Assembly (NCBI RefSeq): GCF_016722965.1
Contig: NZ_JAEQNB010000009.1
Span: 47,047 to 111,046 of the forward strand
Direction: 5' to 3'
DNA length: 64,000 nucleotides
Source of the DNA: Tumebacillus amylolyticus
GTDB lineage: Bacteria > Bacillota > Bacilli > Tumebacillales > Tumebacillaceae
Shown: positions 17,627 to 26,587 of the stretch, one piece after another
Position numbering within the stretch: position 1 is the first letter of the stretch
How the letters are laid out: each line of letters begins with the position of its first letter
Position numbers and translations under genes: made by a program
Notes under the pieces: generated by a model
Database searches by the model: none
Told to the model about the DNA's origin: nothing
The model's input: only the letters and a program-made list of their open reading frames with translations

Positions 17627-17656
17627 AAAAAAAAGTGAAGACCCGCGGGTCTCCAC
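17627..17656 (-). terminator. Intrinsic terminator of the EamA transporter gene
   Basis: On the minus strand GTGGAGACCCGCGGGTCTTCAC folds into a stem and is followed by eight T. Confidence 0.85.
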
Positions 17657-17679
17657 TGTTTATGCTTCCTGCCACTTTC

Positions 17680-18606
17680 TCAAGCGGTGGCGGGGGCAGG
17701 TGTGCCGGCGCCGGGTTTGGAAGTCGGTTTTTTGTTGGCGACGGCGACGCCGCCTAAGATCAGCACGCCCCCGAGAATCTGCGAGGCGTAAATCGGGTCG
17801 CCGAGCAGGAAGTGCCCCGCGATCAACGCGATAAACGGTTGGACGTTCATGAACATCGCCGCACGCGAAGCTCCGATCACGGAGACCCCTTGGTTCCACC
17901 AGAACCCGGCGAGCCCTTGGTTGAGAATCCCCGCTGTGGCGAGCAAAACCCACAGCCAGATGCTGTGCGAGATCATGGTGCCGCCGGTGGCGACTTCTCC
18001 CGAGAACGGGATGATCATCAGCGCCGAGCCGAACACCGTGGAGAAAATCGTCACGGCGTAGGAGGAGAGAGTTTCCGTTAGACGACGGATAAACAGAAGC
18101 GACGTGGAGAGCGTCAGCATGGCGCCCATCAAGTAGAGGTCGCCGATGGAGAGGCCGAGCTCGCTGTTGCCGCCAAACAACACGATGATGATGACGCCCG
18201 CCAAACCGACGATTGCGCCGGTGACCTTGAAGACGTTAAAGCGTTCCTTCAAAAAAATCCGAGCCAAGATCGTCGTGCAAATCGGCGCGAGGGCGAGAAT
18301 CAGCGCGGCATTGCCCGCTGTGGAGTGATGAAGCCCGGTGAAGTAAAATGTCTGGTTGAGCAACGTCCCGAAAATCCCGGCTCCTGCCAACAACCCCCAT
18401 TCTTTCTTGGAAGGCTTGCGAAGTCCGCCGTTGACCAACGCGACGGTGATCAAGAACAGGGACGTCATGCAGATCCGAACAAACGACAGAAAAATCGGCG
18501 AGAAGTCGCGCAGCAAGTACGCGCTGATCGCGTAGTTGCAGCCCCAGAGCAGGGAGACACCGAGCAGCCGAATCAGGGTTAATCGCTCAGACATGGTTGG
18601 TTTCAC
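17680..18606 (-). CDS. EamA (DMT) family transporter
   Basis: A 308-residue protein with ten predicted membrane helices in two EamA repeats (about residues 10-140 and 150-285). Typical segments are SLLWGCNYAISAYLLRDFSP, ALILALAPICTTILARIFLKE at the end of repeat one and FIALIAGHFLLGDPIYASQ at the end of repeat two. Members export metabolites such as amino acids; no substrate can be assigned. GTG 18606 is the longest sensible start, with AGAGGA very close; ATG 18594 (MSERLTLIRL) is an alternative. Confidence 0.88.
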   Translation of the reverse strand: MKPTMSERLTLIRLLGVSLLWGCNYAISAYLLRDFSPIFLSFVRICMTSLFLITVALVNGGLRKPSKKEWGLLAGAGIFGTLLNQTFYFTGLHHSTAGNAALILALAPICTTILARIFLKERFNVFKVTGAIVGLAGVIIIVLFGGNSELGLSIGDLYLMGAMLTLSTSLLFIRRLTETLSSYAVTIFSTVFGSALMIIPFSGEVATGGTMISHSIWLWVLLATAGILNQGLAGFWWNQGVSVIGASRAAMFMNVQPFIALIAGHFLLGDPIYASQILGGVLILGGVAVANKKPTSKPGAGTPAPATA

Positions 18607-18703
18607 GATCCTCTTTTTATGAAGTTGGGTGAATGTCGAAAAGTATATATGCTTAGTTTTCGATTGTAGTACACCTTGAGAGATCGCGCAAGATGAAGAA
18701 TGT

Positions 18704-18743
18704 AAAAAGAGAAAGAGCCTGCGAGGGCTCCTTCTCTTTTTTT
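18704..18743. terminator. Bidirectional terminator downstream of the SLH protein gene
   Basis: AAAAAGAGAAAGAGCC and GGCTCCTTCTCTTTTTTT pair around GCGAG; a T run follows on both strands. It ends the SLH gene transcript. Confidence 0.85.
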
Positions 18744-21570
18744 AGTTGATGGGGCCGAGCGTTACATCGTGCTGGACGACACCGTCTGGGTCGAGAGTCA
18801 CCGTGCTCGTCGAGGTCGAGCCCGTTACGTTGTTTGTGATCTGCAACGTATAGGTGCCGCTCGGCAAACCGCCGATTTGGTAGCTTGCGTCGAGACGTGT
18901 CCAGCCGTTGTAGACGACAAGACCGTTCTGGTCGAGGAGTTGGATCTGATAGGCGGACGTGAAGAAGCCCGCGCTCTCGTGGATCGTACCTTGCAATTCC
19001 AAGTTGGGGACATGAATGTCCAAGGAGGCGGCAGGAGTTACGACTCCGTCTTGCACTTGAATCTCAACGGATTGCGGGTCGCCGTAGAGCCCGTTTGGGG
19101 TCCCTACATCCAACGTGTAGGCACCGTCCGGTACAAAGAGCTTGTACGTGCCTCCGGAGAGCGCTAAATACCTCGCGCGAATGTCTCCCGATTGGGTTCG
19201 GAGAAAAACGACCGCGCTTTCCAGCGGAGTTCCGTTCACATCGAGAATCGAACCGGTCAAGTTCGGCACTTGCATGCTCAACGTCGGAATCGAGACCGGA
19301 GTCCCGGTATAGGTGAAGTCTGTAGCAGGCGGCGCGACGTAGGGACGGGTCGACGGGTCATCATAGGCATCGACTTCGATCGTGTACGTTTGGGACTGTG
19401 TCAGATACGCAAATCGGTAGTAGCCGTTCGAATCGGTCTGCGTTTGAAACGCTTGATCGGAAGAGAAGAGCGAAATGGAATGACCTCGGACCGGCGAACC
19501 GTCCGGCATCGTCAATCGTCCGACTACTTGAGGGGCTGCGTAGCTGAGTTTCGGCAAAGGATCACCCGTATGGTAGAAGAAGTCGACTTCATGCGGAGGT
19601 ATTTCTGTGGATTCCGTATCGATGTCGAGATAGAGCACATACATGCCCCCGTCGACCAATCCGCTGACCGCATAGTCGCCGTTGGCATCGGTGAATGAGA
19701 TTTCACGAGGGTAGTCTTGGGCCACCAGGTGATAGAGGATGACTTTTTTTCCTGCACCAACAGGCGAACCGTCGGAGAGCGTGATGTGCCCGATCAATTG
19801 GGGAGCTGCCCCTTGGAAGGTCTTGCCCGTATGCGCTCCGTTGAGCAGCACTTCATAGGAAGCGTTCTGCTGCGGGTCTGTCTGAATCAAGATCTTGTTC
19901 GGCTCCGGCAAAGCGCCTTCTCCGGTGAATTCGAAGTTCCATTTCAACCCGCCGGTGAATTCGAGACCCTCGCTCCAGTCTTTCGCCGGCTTTTTGTTGA
20001 ATGTGATCTCTACCGTGGTCGTGTTGAGGGCGCGGACGCTTTCGACCACAAGGTCTGAAGTCGGAACCGGGGTCGGCGTGGGCGTGGGCGTGGGAGTCGG
20101 GATATACCCGCCGCCACCGCCGCCTCCGATGATGATTGGCGTGGGAGGAGTCTGCGGCGCGGTGGAGCCGTCCGCTTTTTTCTCAAGGACGCTTTGGATT
20201 GGATTTTTCTGTGCGTTGTAGTTCGGGATCACGTCGGTGATTTGAGTTCCCGTCGGCAAGATCAGCGTGTCGATTTTGGTGTTCGTGCCAAGGATGAGTT
20301 TGGTTGCTTTGTCGCCGACTTCCAGCGCTTGCACGGGAGCGTCGAGTTGGAGTTTCGTAACGCCGGATTCGACGGTCACTTTTGGGAGTGAGACGGTGCT
20401 GTCAGACGAGATTGTGGCATTGGCGGAGACGACGAGTTCGGAGAGCGTCGTGGTTCCATTGGATTCGACGTGGACGCCGTCCTTGGCGATCTGCACTTGC
20501 TTCAATTCGGAATCGGCAAAAACGACGGTGTTCGCATCGCCACCGGCGACTTTCGTTTTTCCCGCCACGTGCAGGTTGTGCGCGTAGAAGTCATTTTGCA
20601 AGGCGGGGTTGAGGCTCAGGTCGCCCGTGACATGGAGGTTTTGCACGCTGATGTAGTCGGCGCTCAGGAGGAGGGCGCCGGAGATCGTGCTGTCGTGTCC
20701 GTCGAGCACGAGGTTTCCGCTGAATTCCGACTTGCCGGACGGGGCAGGTTGGCCGGCGGCGACCAGTTCCAGCGAAGTTACGTTCGTCAGGGTATCGCCC
20801 GCAACTTGGGCTTGCAAGTTCGCGCCTTGGAGCACGTTCTGGTTGGACACGGCGAACAGTCCTTGCAGAGACTCGGCGACTTTGTACGTCTTGCCCCCGA
20901 GGACGACCGTGCCGTCTGCGAGGCTGTCCACTTTGGCGGAGAGGTCCTTTTTTTGCAACGAGTTGGCGAGGGTGACCGACATCACGGCGACTTCTTGGCG
21001 CGAGGCGTGGTCTTGCGGGTTGAAGTTCGTGCCGTCGCCGTGCAGAAGCGAAGTTTCCAACGCGGTTTGCACGAAGCCTTTCGCCCACGGCGAGATGCTG
21101 TCGCGGTCGGCGACCGTCAAGTTGTCTCCGGCAGAGACTTTTCCACCAGATGCTTTCACGAGCAGGACGGCCATCTCTTCGCGTGTGATTTCGTCGTTAG
21201 GACGGAAGGTTCCGTCTCCATCGCCCGACATCAGCCCGGCATGTACGGCTGCTTCAATAAATGTATGGCTCCAGTCGCCCAAGGCTACATCTTGGAACGA
21301 GGAGGTATTGGTTGCCGGAGTCGGCAAGTTCAGCGTGCGGACCAAAACGGCCGCCGCTTCTTGGCGGGTAATCGTCGCCAGCGGACGAAAGTTTCCGTCG
21401 CCGTCCCCGCTCATCACGCCGAGCGTCAGAGCTTGTTGGATCGCGTCTTGCGCCCAGGAACCCGCCTGTGTCAAGTCGCGATAGGTCGTGGTCGAAGCAG
21501 ATGCCGCCAGCGGAGTGATCGTCATCGTCAAAGCCAGCGTCGTCGCCAGCCATTTATGTTTGGGTCTCAT
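18742..21570 (-). CDS. SLH-domain surface protein with carboxypeptidase-regulatory-like repeats
   Basis: A 942-residue exported protein. A signal peptide (cut near ASASTT) is followed by three SLH domains (about residues 30-75, 90-135, 150-195; GVMSGDGDGNFRP, GLMSGDGDGTFRP, SLLHGDGTNFNP) that anchor to pyruvylated secondary wall polymer. Residues ~210-480 are repetitive beta strands rich in Val/Asn/Thr. A Gly7 stretch and a PT repeat linker (PTPTPTPTPTPVPT) lead to an Ig-like domain (ESVRALNTTTVEITFNKKP) and then four carboxypeptidase-D-regulatory / CnaB-like repeats (GHITLSDGSPV, GRLTMPDGSPV, GSILDVNGTPL, GTIHES). AAGGGGAT precedes the ATG. It may be an S-layer-associated adhesin; no enzyme domain is seen. 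Confidence 0.92.
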   Translation of the reverse strand: MRPKHKWLATTLALTMTITPLAASASTTTYRDLTQAGSWAQDAIQQALTLGVMSGDGDGNFRPLATITRQEAAAVLVRTLNLPTPATNTSSFQDVALGDWSHTFIEAAVHAGLMSGDGDGTFRPNDEITREEMAVLLVKASGGKVSAGDNLTVADRDSISPWAKGFVQTALETSLLHGDGTNFNPQDHASRQEVAVMSVTLANSLQKKDLSAKVDSLADGTVVLGGKTYKVAESLQGLFAVSNQNVLQGANLQAQVAGDTLTNVTSLELVAAGQPAPSGKSEFSGNLVLDGHDSTISGALLLSADYISVQNLHVTGDLSLNPALQNDFYAHNLHVAGKTKVAGGDANTVVFADSELKQVQIAKDGVHVESNGTTTLSELVVSANATISSDSTVSLPKVTVESGVTKLQLDAPVQALEVGDKATKLILGTNTKIDTLILPTGTQITDVIPNYNAQKNPIQSVLEKKADGSTAPQTPPTPIIIGGGGGGGYIPTPTPTPTPTPVPTSDLVVESVRALNTTTVEITFNKKPAKDWSEGLEFTGGLKWNFEFTGEGALPEPNKILIQTDPQQNASYEVLLNGAHTGKTFQGAAPQLIGHITLSDGSPVGAGKKVILYHLVAQDYPREISFTDANGDYAVSGLVDGGMYVLYLDIDTESTEIPPHEVDFFYHTGDPLPKLSYAAPQVVGRLTMPDGSPVRGHSISLFSSDQAFQTQTDSNGYYRFAYLTQSQTYTIEVDAYDDPSTRPYVAPPATDFTYTGTPVSIPTLSMQVPNLTGSILDVNGTPLESAVVFLRTQSGDIRARYLALSGGTYKLFVPDGAYTLDVGTPNGLYGDPQSVEIQVQDGVVTPAASLDIHVPNLELQGTIHESAGFFTSAYQIQLLDQNGLVVYNGWTRLDASYQIGGLPSGTYTLQITNNVTGSTSTSTVTLDPDGVVQHDVTLGPIN

Positions 21571-21612
21571 GCCTTTTTATCCCCTTATTAATAAAAGTTA
21601 TAACGTCGAATT

Positions 21613-21621
21613 AGTATAACA
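21613..21621 (-). promoter_or_regulatory. Candidate extended -10 promoter of the SLH gene
   Basis: On the minus strand TGTTATACT (TGn plus TATACT) lies about 45 bases before the ATG. The rest of the 21571-21863 gap is AT-rich leader and promoter sequence for the two divergent genes; I see no further gene in it. Confidence 0.45.
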
Positions 21622-21863
21622 TGGGAGCTGCGGAAGGAAAATACAAAACTTTCCGACGTGTCGAATAATCTTTTTAGCTATGGCTAATCTTTCGCGAATT
21701 TTCGTGTAACTTTTGAGGCCATACTAGTATCCAATACTTGTGCAACGACACAGCGCTTTGAAATCTGATACGCTGGTTGGAAAGGAATTGCCTCCACGGT
21801 TGCAGAAGTAAAACAGGATGATATTGGAAGTTTTTACGAAATCCGAAATTGGAGGATGTTCGA

Positions 21864-22856
21864 ATGATGCAATATAGCGAAAAAGAACTGGTCAACCGTG
21901 AATTTGATAACCCGCACGAAGTGCTGAACACTGTCGTGAGCAATGTGGAACAAGTCATCGTAGGCAAGTCCCGCGCCGTACAACTTTGTCTGGTCGCGCT
22001 GCTCTGCGACGGACACGTTTTGCTCGAAGACGTACCCGGCGTGGGCAAGACGATGCTCGTCCGCTCGCTTGCGAAATCGCTTGGTTGCTCGTTCAAGCGC
22101 ATCCAGTTCACCCCGGACCTGCTGCCGTCCGACGTGACGGGGATCTCGATCTACAACCAAAAAACGTCCGACTTCGAGTTCCGCCCGGGCCCGATCTTGG
22201 CAAATGTCGTGCTCGCCGACGAAATCAACCGCACGTCGCCGAAAACGCAATCTGCGCTGCTCGAAGCGATGGAGGAATCCAACGTCACCGTCGACGGCGT
22301 CACGTACAAACTGCCGTCTCCGTTCCTCGTCATGGCCACCCAGAACCCGATTGAGTACGAAGGCACGTTCCCGTTGCCGGAAGCTCAACTCGACCGCTTC
22401 CTGCTCAAATTGAATCTCGGCTACCCGTCGCAACAGGATGAGATCGACATGCTCTCTCGTCAGCAGATGGCGCACCCGATCGACTCGATTCAGCAGGTGA
22501 CCGATCTGGAAACTCTGCAAGAGATGCAGCGCAAAGCCCGCGAAGTTCACGTGGACGAATCTCTGCGCTCCTACATCGTCAACATCACAACCGAAACCCG
22601 CAAGCACCAAGCAGTCTACCTCGGCGCTTCTCCGCGCGGTTCGCTTGCTTTGTTCAAAGCTTCACAAGCGCTGGCATTCGTGCTCGGCCGCAACTACGTC
22701 GTGCCGGACGATATCAAACAACTGGTGCCGGTGACGCTGGGACACCGCATCATTTTGAAATCGGAAGCCCGCCTCGGCGGTCAGTCTGTCGAGCAAGTGC
22801 TGTCCGATATCTTGAAGGGCATCCCGGTGCCGGTGACCCGTGAGAAGGTGAGATAA
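21864..22856 (+). CDS. MoxR-family AAA+ ATPase
   Basis: A 330-residue chaperone-like ATPase. Walker A is [12 protein letters not shown], Walker [14 protein letters not shown], sensor 1 is in [20 protein letters not shown], and the lid domain carries [18 protein letters not shown] 21864 has GGAGGA 7 bases upstream; a TTG at 21849 lies inside that site and is excluded. It leads an operon with a DUF58 protein and a transglutaminase-like membrane protein, the arrangement seen in Bacillus as yeaC-yeaD-yebA just before guaA. MoxR proteins mature or remodel partner complexes, often with a VWA or DUF58 partner. Confidence 0.94.
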   Translation: MMQYSEKELVNREFDNPHEVLNTVVSNVEQVIVGKSRAVQLCLVALLCDGHVLLEDVPGVGKTMLVRSLAKSLGCSFKRIQFTPDLLPSDVTGISIYNQKTSDFEFRPGPILANVVLADEINRTSPKTQSALLEAMEESNVTVDGVTYKLPSPFLVMATQNPIEYEGTFPLPEAQLDRFLLKLNLGYPSQQDEIDMLSRQQMAHPIDSIQQVTDLETLQEMQRKAREVHVDESLRSYIVNITTETRKHQAVYLGASPRGSLALFKASQALAFVLGRNYVVPDDIKQLVPVTLGHRIILKSEARLGGQSVEQVLSDILKGIPVPVTREKVR

Positions 22857-22858
22857 GC

Positions 22859-24085
22859 GTGTGGAAGACGACCGGACGTTACGTACTCTGGCTGACTTTG
22901 CTGGTTGTGACCTTCGCCTACGGGAAGTTCCAAGGCGGATTCGCTTCGTGGTTCCTGTTCTATACCGTATTGCTGCTGTCGTTCTACGAATTCGGAACCT
23001 CAAGGTTCGCCTTGCGCCAATCGAATTCGACGCGAAAACTTTCGTCGCATAAGCTCTCGGCCGGTCAAACGCTCGAGGTGGACATCATGGTCACACTCGT
23101 GGGCCGTTGGCCGCTGCCGTGGCTTGTGATCGAGGATTCGTTGCCGACGCGTCTGCTTTTGCAAAGCGGCACCAACCGCGAACTGCATTTCCCCGGCTTC
23201 AATAAGAAACTGCGCTTGACCTACTCCCTCCCGAACATGCCGCGCGGGAAGTACCAATTGGGCGACACGTACATGACGACGGGGGATTTGTTCGGACTTT
23301 TCAAAAAGGAAGTGGTCCATCGCCGCTTCGACGATGTCACCGTCTACCCGAAGGTCGTCCCGATCAAGCATTGGCACACCGTCAACAAATTCAACGCCGG
23401 TTCCTCGTATGCGCAAAATCGCATGTCGGAGGATTCCAGCAACGTCATCGGCGTACGCGACTACGCGCCGGGCGACCGTCTCTCGCGCATCCATTGGCGG
23501 GCTTCTGCAAGAACGGGGGAGTTGAAGACCAAGGAATTTGAACTGCACGTCACCAACGACCTGATGTTTTTCCTCAACCGTTCGGAACAGGCGTACAGGG
23601 GCGCGTCCAACCAACTTTTTGAAACGGCGGTCACGACGTGCGCGTCGCTCGCCAAGTACGCGATCGGGAAAAAATACTCCGTCGGCCTCGTTTCCTACGG
23701 CCGTGAACGGATGACGATTCCGCAGAGTCGCAACTTGGAGCAGTACATGCGGATCATCGAGCATCTCGCCATCGTTCAGCCGGACGGGGCGGACGATTTT
23801 CAAGACACCCTGTTGCGCGAAGTGAACTACTTGAGCCGAGGGAGCACCGCCGTGTTGCTCACTCCTGTGATTGACGACAAACTCGTGCAACTGATCGGCT
23901 TCCTCGAACACCGCAAGATCAAAGCGGAAGTGTTCTACTTCGTCGGCGGTCGCCAACTGGACGAAGCCGATCATGCGCGCATCGGGAAAATGAACACGTT
24001 CGGCGTGGTCACCCACCTGATTCGCGACGAGAATGAATTGGAAGACGTGTTAAGGGGGCCGATGGGCTATGCTGCGAACCGCTAG
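22859..24085 (+). CDS. DUF58 domain membrane protein
   Basis: A 408-residue protein with two N-terminal membrane helices (YVLWLTLLVVTFAYG, WFLFYTVLLLSFYEF), an outer beta domain, and the DUF58 signature GVRDYAPGDRLSRIHWRASA followed by TKEFE and a VWA-like fold. GTG 22859 starts 2 bases after the moxR stop, behind AAGGTGA. It overlaps the next gene by 17 bases. DUF58 proteins are regular partners of MoxR ATPases and transglutaminase-like membrane proteins; the biochemical role is unknown. Confidence 0.92.
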   Translation: MWKTTGRYVLWLTLLVVTFAYGKFQGGFASWFLFYTVLLLSFYEFGTSRFALRQSNSTRKLSSHKLSAGQTLEVDIMVTLVGRWPLPWLVIEDSLPTRLLLQSGTNRELHFPGFNKKLRLTYSLPNMPRGKYQLGDTYMTTGDLFGLFKKEVVHRRFDDVTVYPKVVPIKHWHTVNKFNAGSSYAQNRMSEDSSNVIGVRDYAPGDRLSRIHWRASARTGELKTKEFELHVTNDLMFFLNRSEQAYRGASNQLFETAVTTCASLAKYAIGKKYSVGLVSYGRERMTIPQSRNLEQYMRIIEHLAIVQPDGADDFQDTLLREVNYLSRGSTAVLLTPVIDDKLVQLIGFLEHRKIKAEVFYFVGGRQLDEADHARIGKMNTFGVVTHLIRDENELEDVLRGPMGYAANR

Positions 24086-26315
24086 ATGGGTCACGGGCAG
24101 CGCCGCTCGCGAACTGGTGTTGTTTGCACTGATCTGGTTCTGGATGCTTCAGCTCTTGATTCCGTTTGGTGAAGCGACCCAGATGCCGAGTGTCGCCCCG
24201 TTCGGCTTGTTTTTGGGACTTCTGTTTGTGTTTGATTTGCTGTTCAGTCACGGAATGTTGCGCTTCATCGGGAAGTTGATCGCGCTCGTCGTGTTCGTGA
24301 AGACGATGTATTACCCGTATGTCGCGTTCTACGATCCGGGTTGGGTCGAAGCGTGGCTGTTCGATTTGTACTATGCGATCAGCGGGGCCGTCTCCGTCGC
24401 GCTCCCGATGCTGTCGGAAGCGGCGCGAACGACCGGATTTTTCGTGGCGTTGATTTTGTTGCAAGCCGTGTTTCGCCAATGCCTGCGCTATCGAATCTGG
24501 ATGTTTGTGTTTCTGATGCTCGGATCGGTCGGTTTGGGCGTGCTCGATACGTTTTTTGTAGACGATGCAAAGTGGCACATCGTGCTGTTCTTGCTGATCG
24601 GGCTGGTGATTCTCGCGTTCATGCAACTGCCGCTGATCGAGCGCATTGCGCGGATGCCGCTTACGATCAAGGGCTGGCCGGTCGAATGGCTGGTCTGGAC
24701 GCTGGTGCTCTCGCTGATCGTCGTCGGCACCGCTTCTGCAACACCGAAACAGGAAAAACCGTCTTGGCCGGACCCGGTTGCCTATCTACAAGGGAAGTCG
24801 GGCGACGGCACGGTTCATCAAAAGATCGGCTACGGCTCCGACGACCGTCAACTGGGCGGCCCGTTTGAGATGGACGATTCGGTGGTGTTTGAAGTGACGA
24901 CCGCGTCGGAAGGCTACTTTCGTGGGGAAGCGAAGACGGTCTACACCGGCAAAGGCTGGTTGTCCGCCTCGATGGGCATCCCGGTCGGTGTGAAGCAGAA
25001 TTTGAAGCCGTACCAAAATTACGAAGCGGGCAACATGGACGAATTGAACCTCACCGTGATCAACGGCATGGGGATTCAGGACGGGACCGTCGCGCAGGAC
25101 ACGACGCTTGAAACCAAAGAAGTCAAGCAGACGTTCACGTTCGAGCAAGACATGGTGCCGGTCGTGTTCAACCAATACCGCATGACGGGAATCTCCGACA
25201 TTCAAAACCAGTCGGATCAAACCCGCTACAGCGGCGTCGATTCCCGCTTCGACCTCACGACGCTGAAAAAAGGCGACACCTACTCGGTCATCTCCCAAGT
25301 TCCGTACTTCGACGAGAAGCAGCTAAAAGGCGCGAACGTCCCGACGATCACACGCGGGATGGAACCGTACGTCTCGTTGCCGAACACCCTGCCCCAGCGG
25401 GTAAAGGACTTGGCGAAAGACATCACCAAGGACGCGAAGACGCCGTATGAACGTGCGCAGGCCCTGGAATCCTACCTGCGTTCGAACTACATCTACGACA
25501 CGAAAACCGTCCCGGTGCCCAAGGACAACCAAGATTTCGTCGACCAGTTCCTGTTCGATTCCAAGCGCGGGTACTGCGACCACTTCTCGTCTTCGATGGT
25601 CGTCATGGCCAGATCGCTTGGCATGCCGGCACGCTGGGTCAAGGGCTTCACGATGGGCGACCCCGACTTGTCCTGGAAAAGCGACGTCGAAGGCGAGTAC
25701 AAATACGTCGTGAAAAACAAAAACGCCCACTCCTGGCCGGAGATCTACTTTGAAAAAATCGGCTGGGTCGCGTTCGAACCGACGGCGACGTTCAACATGC
25801 AGCGCAACTTCAAGCAAGACCAAGAAACGCTCGCGGCTATCCCAACTCCGACCACCCCGGAAGTGAAGCGCGACAAAAATGAAACCCAAGATCAGACCAC
25901 CAAGACCTCCACGACCCTTGACATCAACTGGCAAGCGGTTGGGATGTACTCCGGATATGCGCTCTTGGCCGCTCTGGTCGTTGCGTTGTTCAACCGCCGC
26001 CGTCTGCTGACCGCCTACTACTTGCGCCGTGCCTACAAAGGCGAGGGAGACGTGGTCATCAACGCCGTCGCCCGCCTGTTCTTCGTCTTGGAAAAACTCG
26101 GCTGGCGTCGCCGGAGCGACATGACCCTTCGCGAATACGCCCTGCATCTGTCGGGCAGCCGCGAGATCGGCGGTCGTGAAATGGTGCCGTTGGCGAAATT
26201 GTTTGAGCGCGTCCGCTACGGGCAAGGAAATGTCGGGGACAAAGATCGTCACCAACTCCGTGACCTGTGGACACGTTTGGTCCGCAAAGCAGGACGCAAC
26301 AAACGCCGAAAATAA
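24069..26315 (+). CDS. TgpA-like membrane transglutaminase-fold protein
   Basis: A 748-residue membrane protein. About seven helices fill residues 1-215, an outer domain follows, and the transglutaminase core lies near residues 470-590: the Cys in SKRGYCDHFSSSMVVMARSLGMPARWV, the His in NKNAHSWPEIYF and the acidic GWVAFEPTATF in which the usual Asp is Glu. One more helix (YSGYALLAALVVALF) precedes a cytosolic DUF4129 tail. The ATG at 24069 overlaps the DUF58 gene, with AAGGGGG upstream. Family members are cell-envelope proteins; a protease role has been proposed for relatives. It is the last gene of the moxR unit, immediately before the PurR-controlled guaA promoter. Confidence 0.92.
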   Translation: MLRTARWVTGSAARELVLFALIWFWMLQLLIPFGEATQMPSVAPFGLFLGLLFVFDLLFSHGMLRFIGKLIALVVFVKTMYYPYVAFYDPGWVEAWLFDLYYAISGAVSVALPMLSEAARTTGFFVALILLQAVFRQCLRYRIWMFVFLMLGSVGLGVLDTFFVDDAKWHIVLFLLIGLVILAFMQLPLIERIARMPLTIKGWPVEWLVWTLVLSLIVVGTASATPKQEKPSWPDPVAYLQGKSGDGTVHQKIGYGSDDRQLGGPFEMDDSVVFEVTTASEGYFRGEAKTVYTGKGWLSASMGIPVGVKQNLKPYQNYEAGNMDELNLTVINGMGIQDGTVAQDTTLETKEVKQTFTFEQDMVPVVFNQYRMTGISDIQNQSDQTRYSGVDSRFDLTTLKKGDTYSVISQVPYFDEKQLKGANVPTITRGMEPYVSLPNTLPQRVKDLAKDITKDAKTPYERAQALESYLRSNYIYDTKTVPVPKDNQDFVDQFLFDSKRGYCDHFSSSMVVMARSLGMPARWVKGFTMGDPDLSWKSDVEGEYKYVVKNKNAHSWPEIYFEKIGWVAFEPTATFNMQRNFKQDQETLAAIPTPTTPEVKRDKNETQDQTTKTSTTLDINWQAVGMYSGYALLAALVVALFNRRRLLTAYYLRRAYKGEGDVVINAVARLFFVLEKLGWRRRSDMTLREYALHLSGSREIGGREMVPLAKLFERVRYGQGNVGDKDRHQLRDLWTRLVRKAGRNKRRK

Positions 26316-26323
26316 TCAGATAA

Positions 26324-26358
26324 CGAACGATGGTACAAAAAAGATTGACGAATGTTCG
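26324..26358 (+). promoter_or_regulatory. Paired PurR boxes upstream of guaA
   Basis: A direct core CGAAC (26324-26328, in ATAACGAACGAT) and an inverted core GTTCG (26354-26358; reverse strand AAAAGACGAACATT) are separated by 25 bases. This is the geometry of the Bacillus PurR operator (two inverted PurBoxes). The right box overlaps the -35 region of the guaA promoter. Confidence 0.75.
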
Positions 26359-26374
26359 TCTTTTGAAGTAGAAT
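26345..26374 (+). promoter_or_regulatory. Sigma-A promoter of guaA-pbuG
   Basis: TTGACG (26345-26350), 18 bases, TAGAAT (26369-26374), giving a start near 26381, just before the riboswitch. Confidence 0.75.
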
Positions 26375-26395
26375 GATGTCGAACACGTAATAAGT

Positions 26396-26460
26396 CTCGT
26401 ATATTGCTGGGGATATGGCCCAGTAGTTTCTACCGGCTCCCGTAAAGTGCCGACTACGAG
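26396..26460 (+). promoter_or_regulatory. Guanine riboswitch (purine aptamer) upstream of guaA
   Basis: P1 is CTCGTA (26396-26401) with TACGAG (26455-26460). P2 is CTGGG/CCCAG around the canonical loop GATATGG, J2/3 reads AGTTTCTACC, P3 CGGC/GCCG around CCGTAAA, and J3/1 GACTAC has C at the specificity position (position 74 of the xpt aptamer), so the ligand class is guanine/hypoxanthine, not adenine. A further repeat GATGTCGAAC (26375) / GTTCGACATC (26461) flanks the aptamer, partly ahead of the likely start site. Confidence 0.93.
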
Positions 26461-26490
26461 GTTCGACATCGTGCATGCAGATTGGACACG

Positions 26491-26566
26491 TGCACCTGTT
26501 CTCCTCGTATACCCTTTTGGAGGTACTCCATACTAAGGGTGATCGAGGAAGAACAGGTGCTTTTTT
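26491..26566 (+). terminator. Riboswitch-controlled terminator before guaA
   Basis: GCACCTGTTCT (26492) pairs with AGAACAGGTGC (ending 26560) and is followed by six T. GTGCA at 26471 can pair with TGCAC at 26491-26495, a possible competing fold in the ligand-free state. Confidence 0.88.
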
Positions 26567-26587
26567 AGTAGAAGGAGATGACTTTCC

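Noticed and set aside
20090..20140. Short tandem repeats that might be a CRISPR or satellite
   Set aside because: They are the PT-repeat and poly-Gly linker codons of the SLH protein; no spaced palindromic repeats occur in the window.
26396..26460. Adenine riboswitch
   Set aside because: The specificity base in GACTAC is C, not T, and the context is GMP synthesis, so guanine class is correct.
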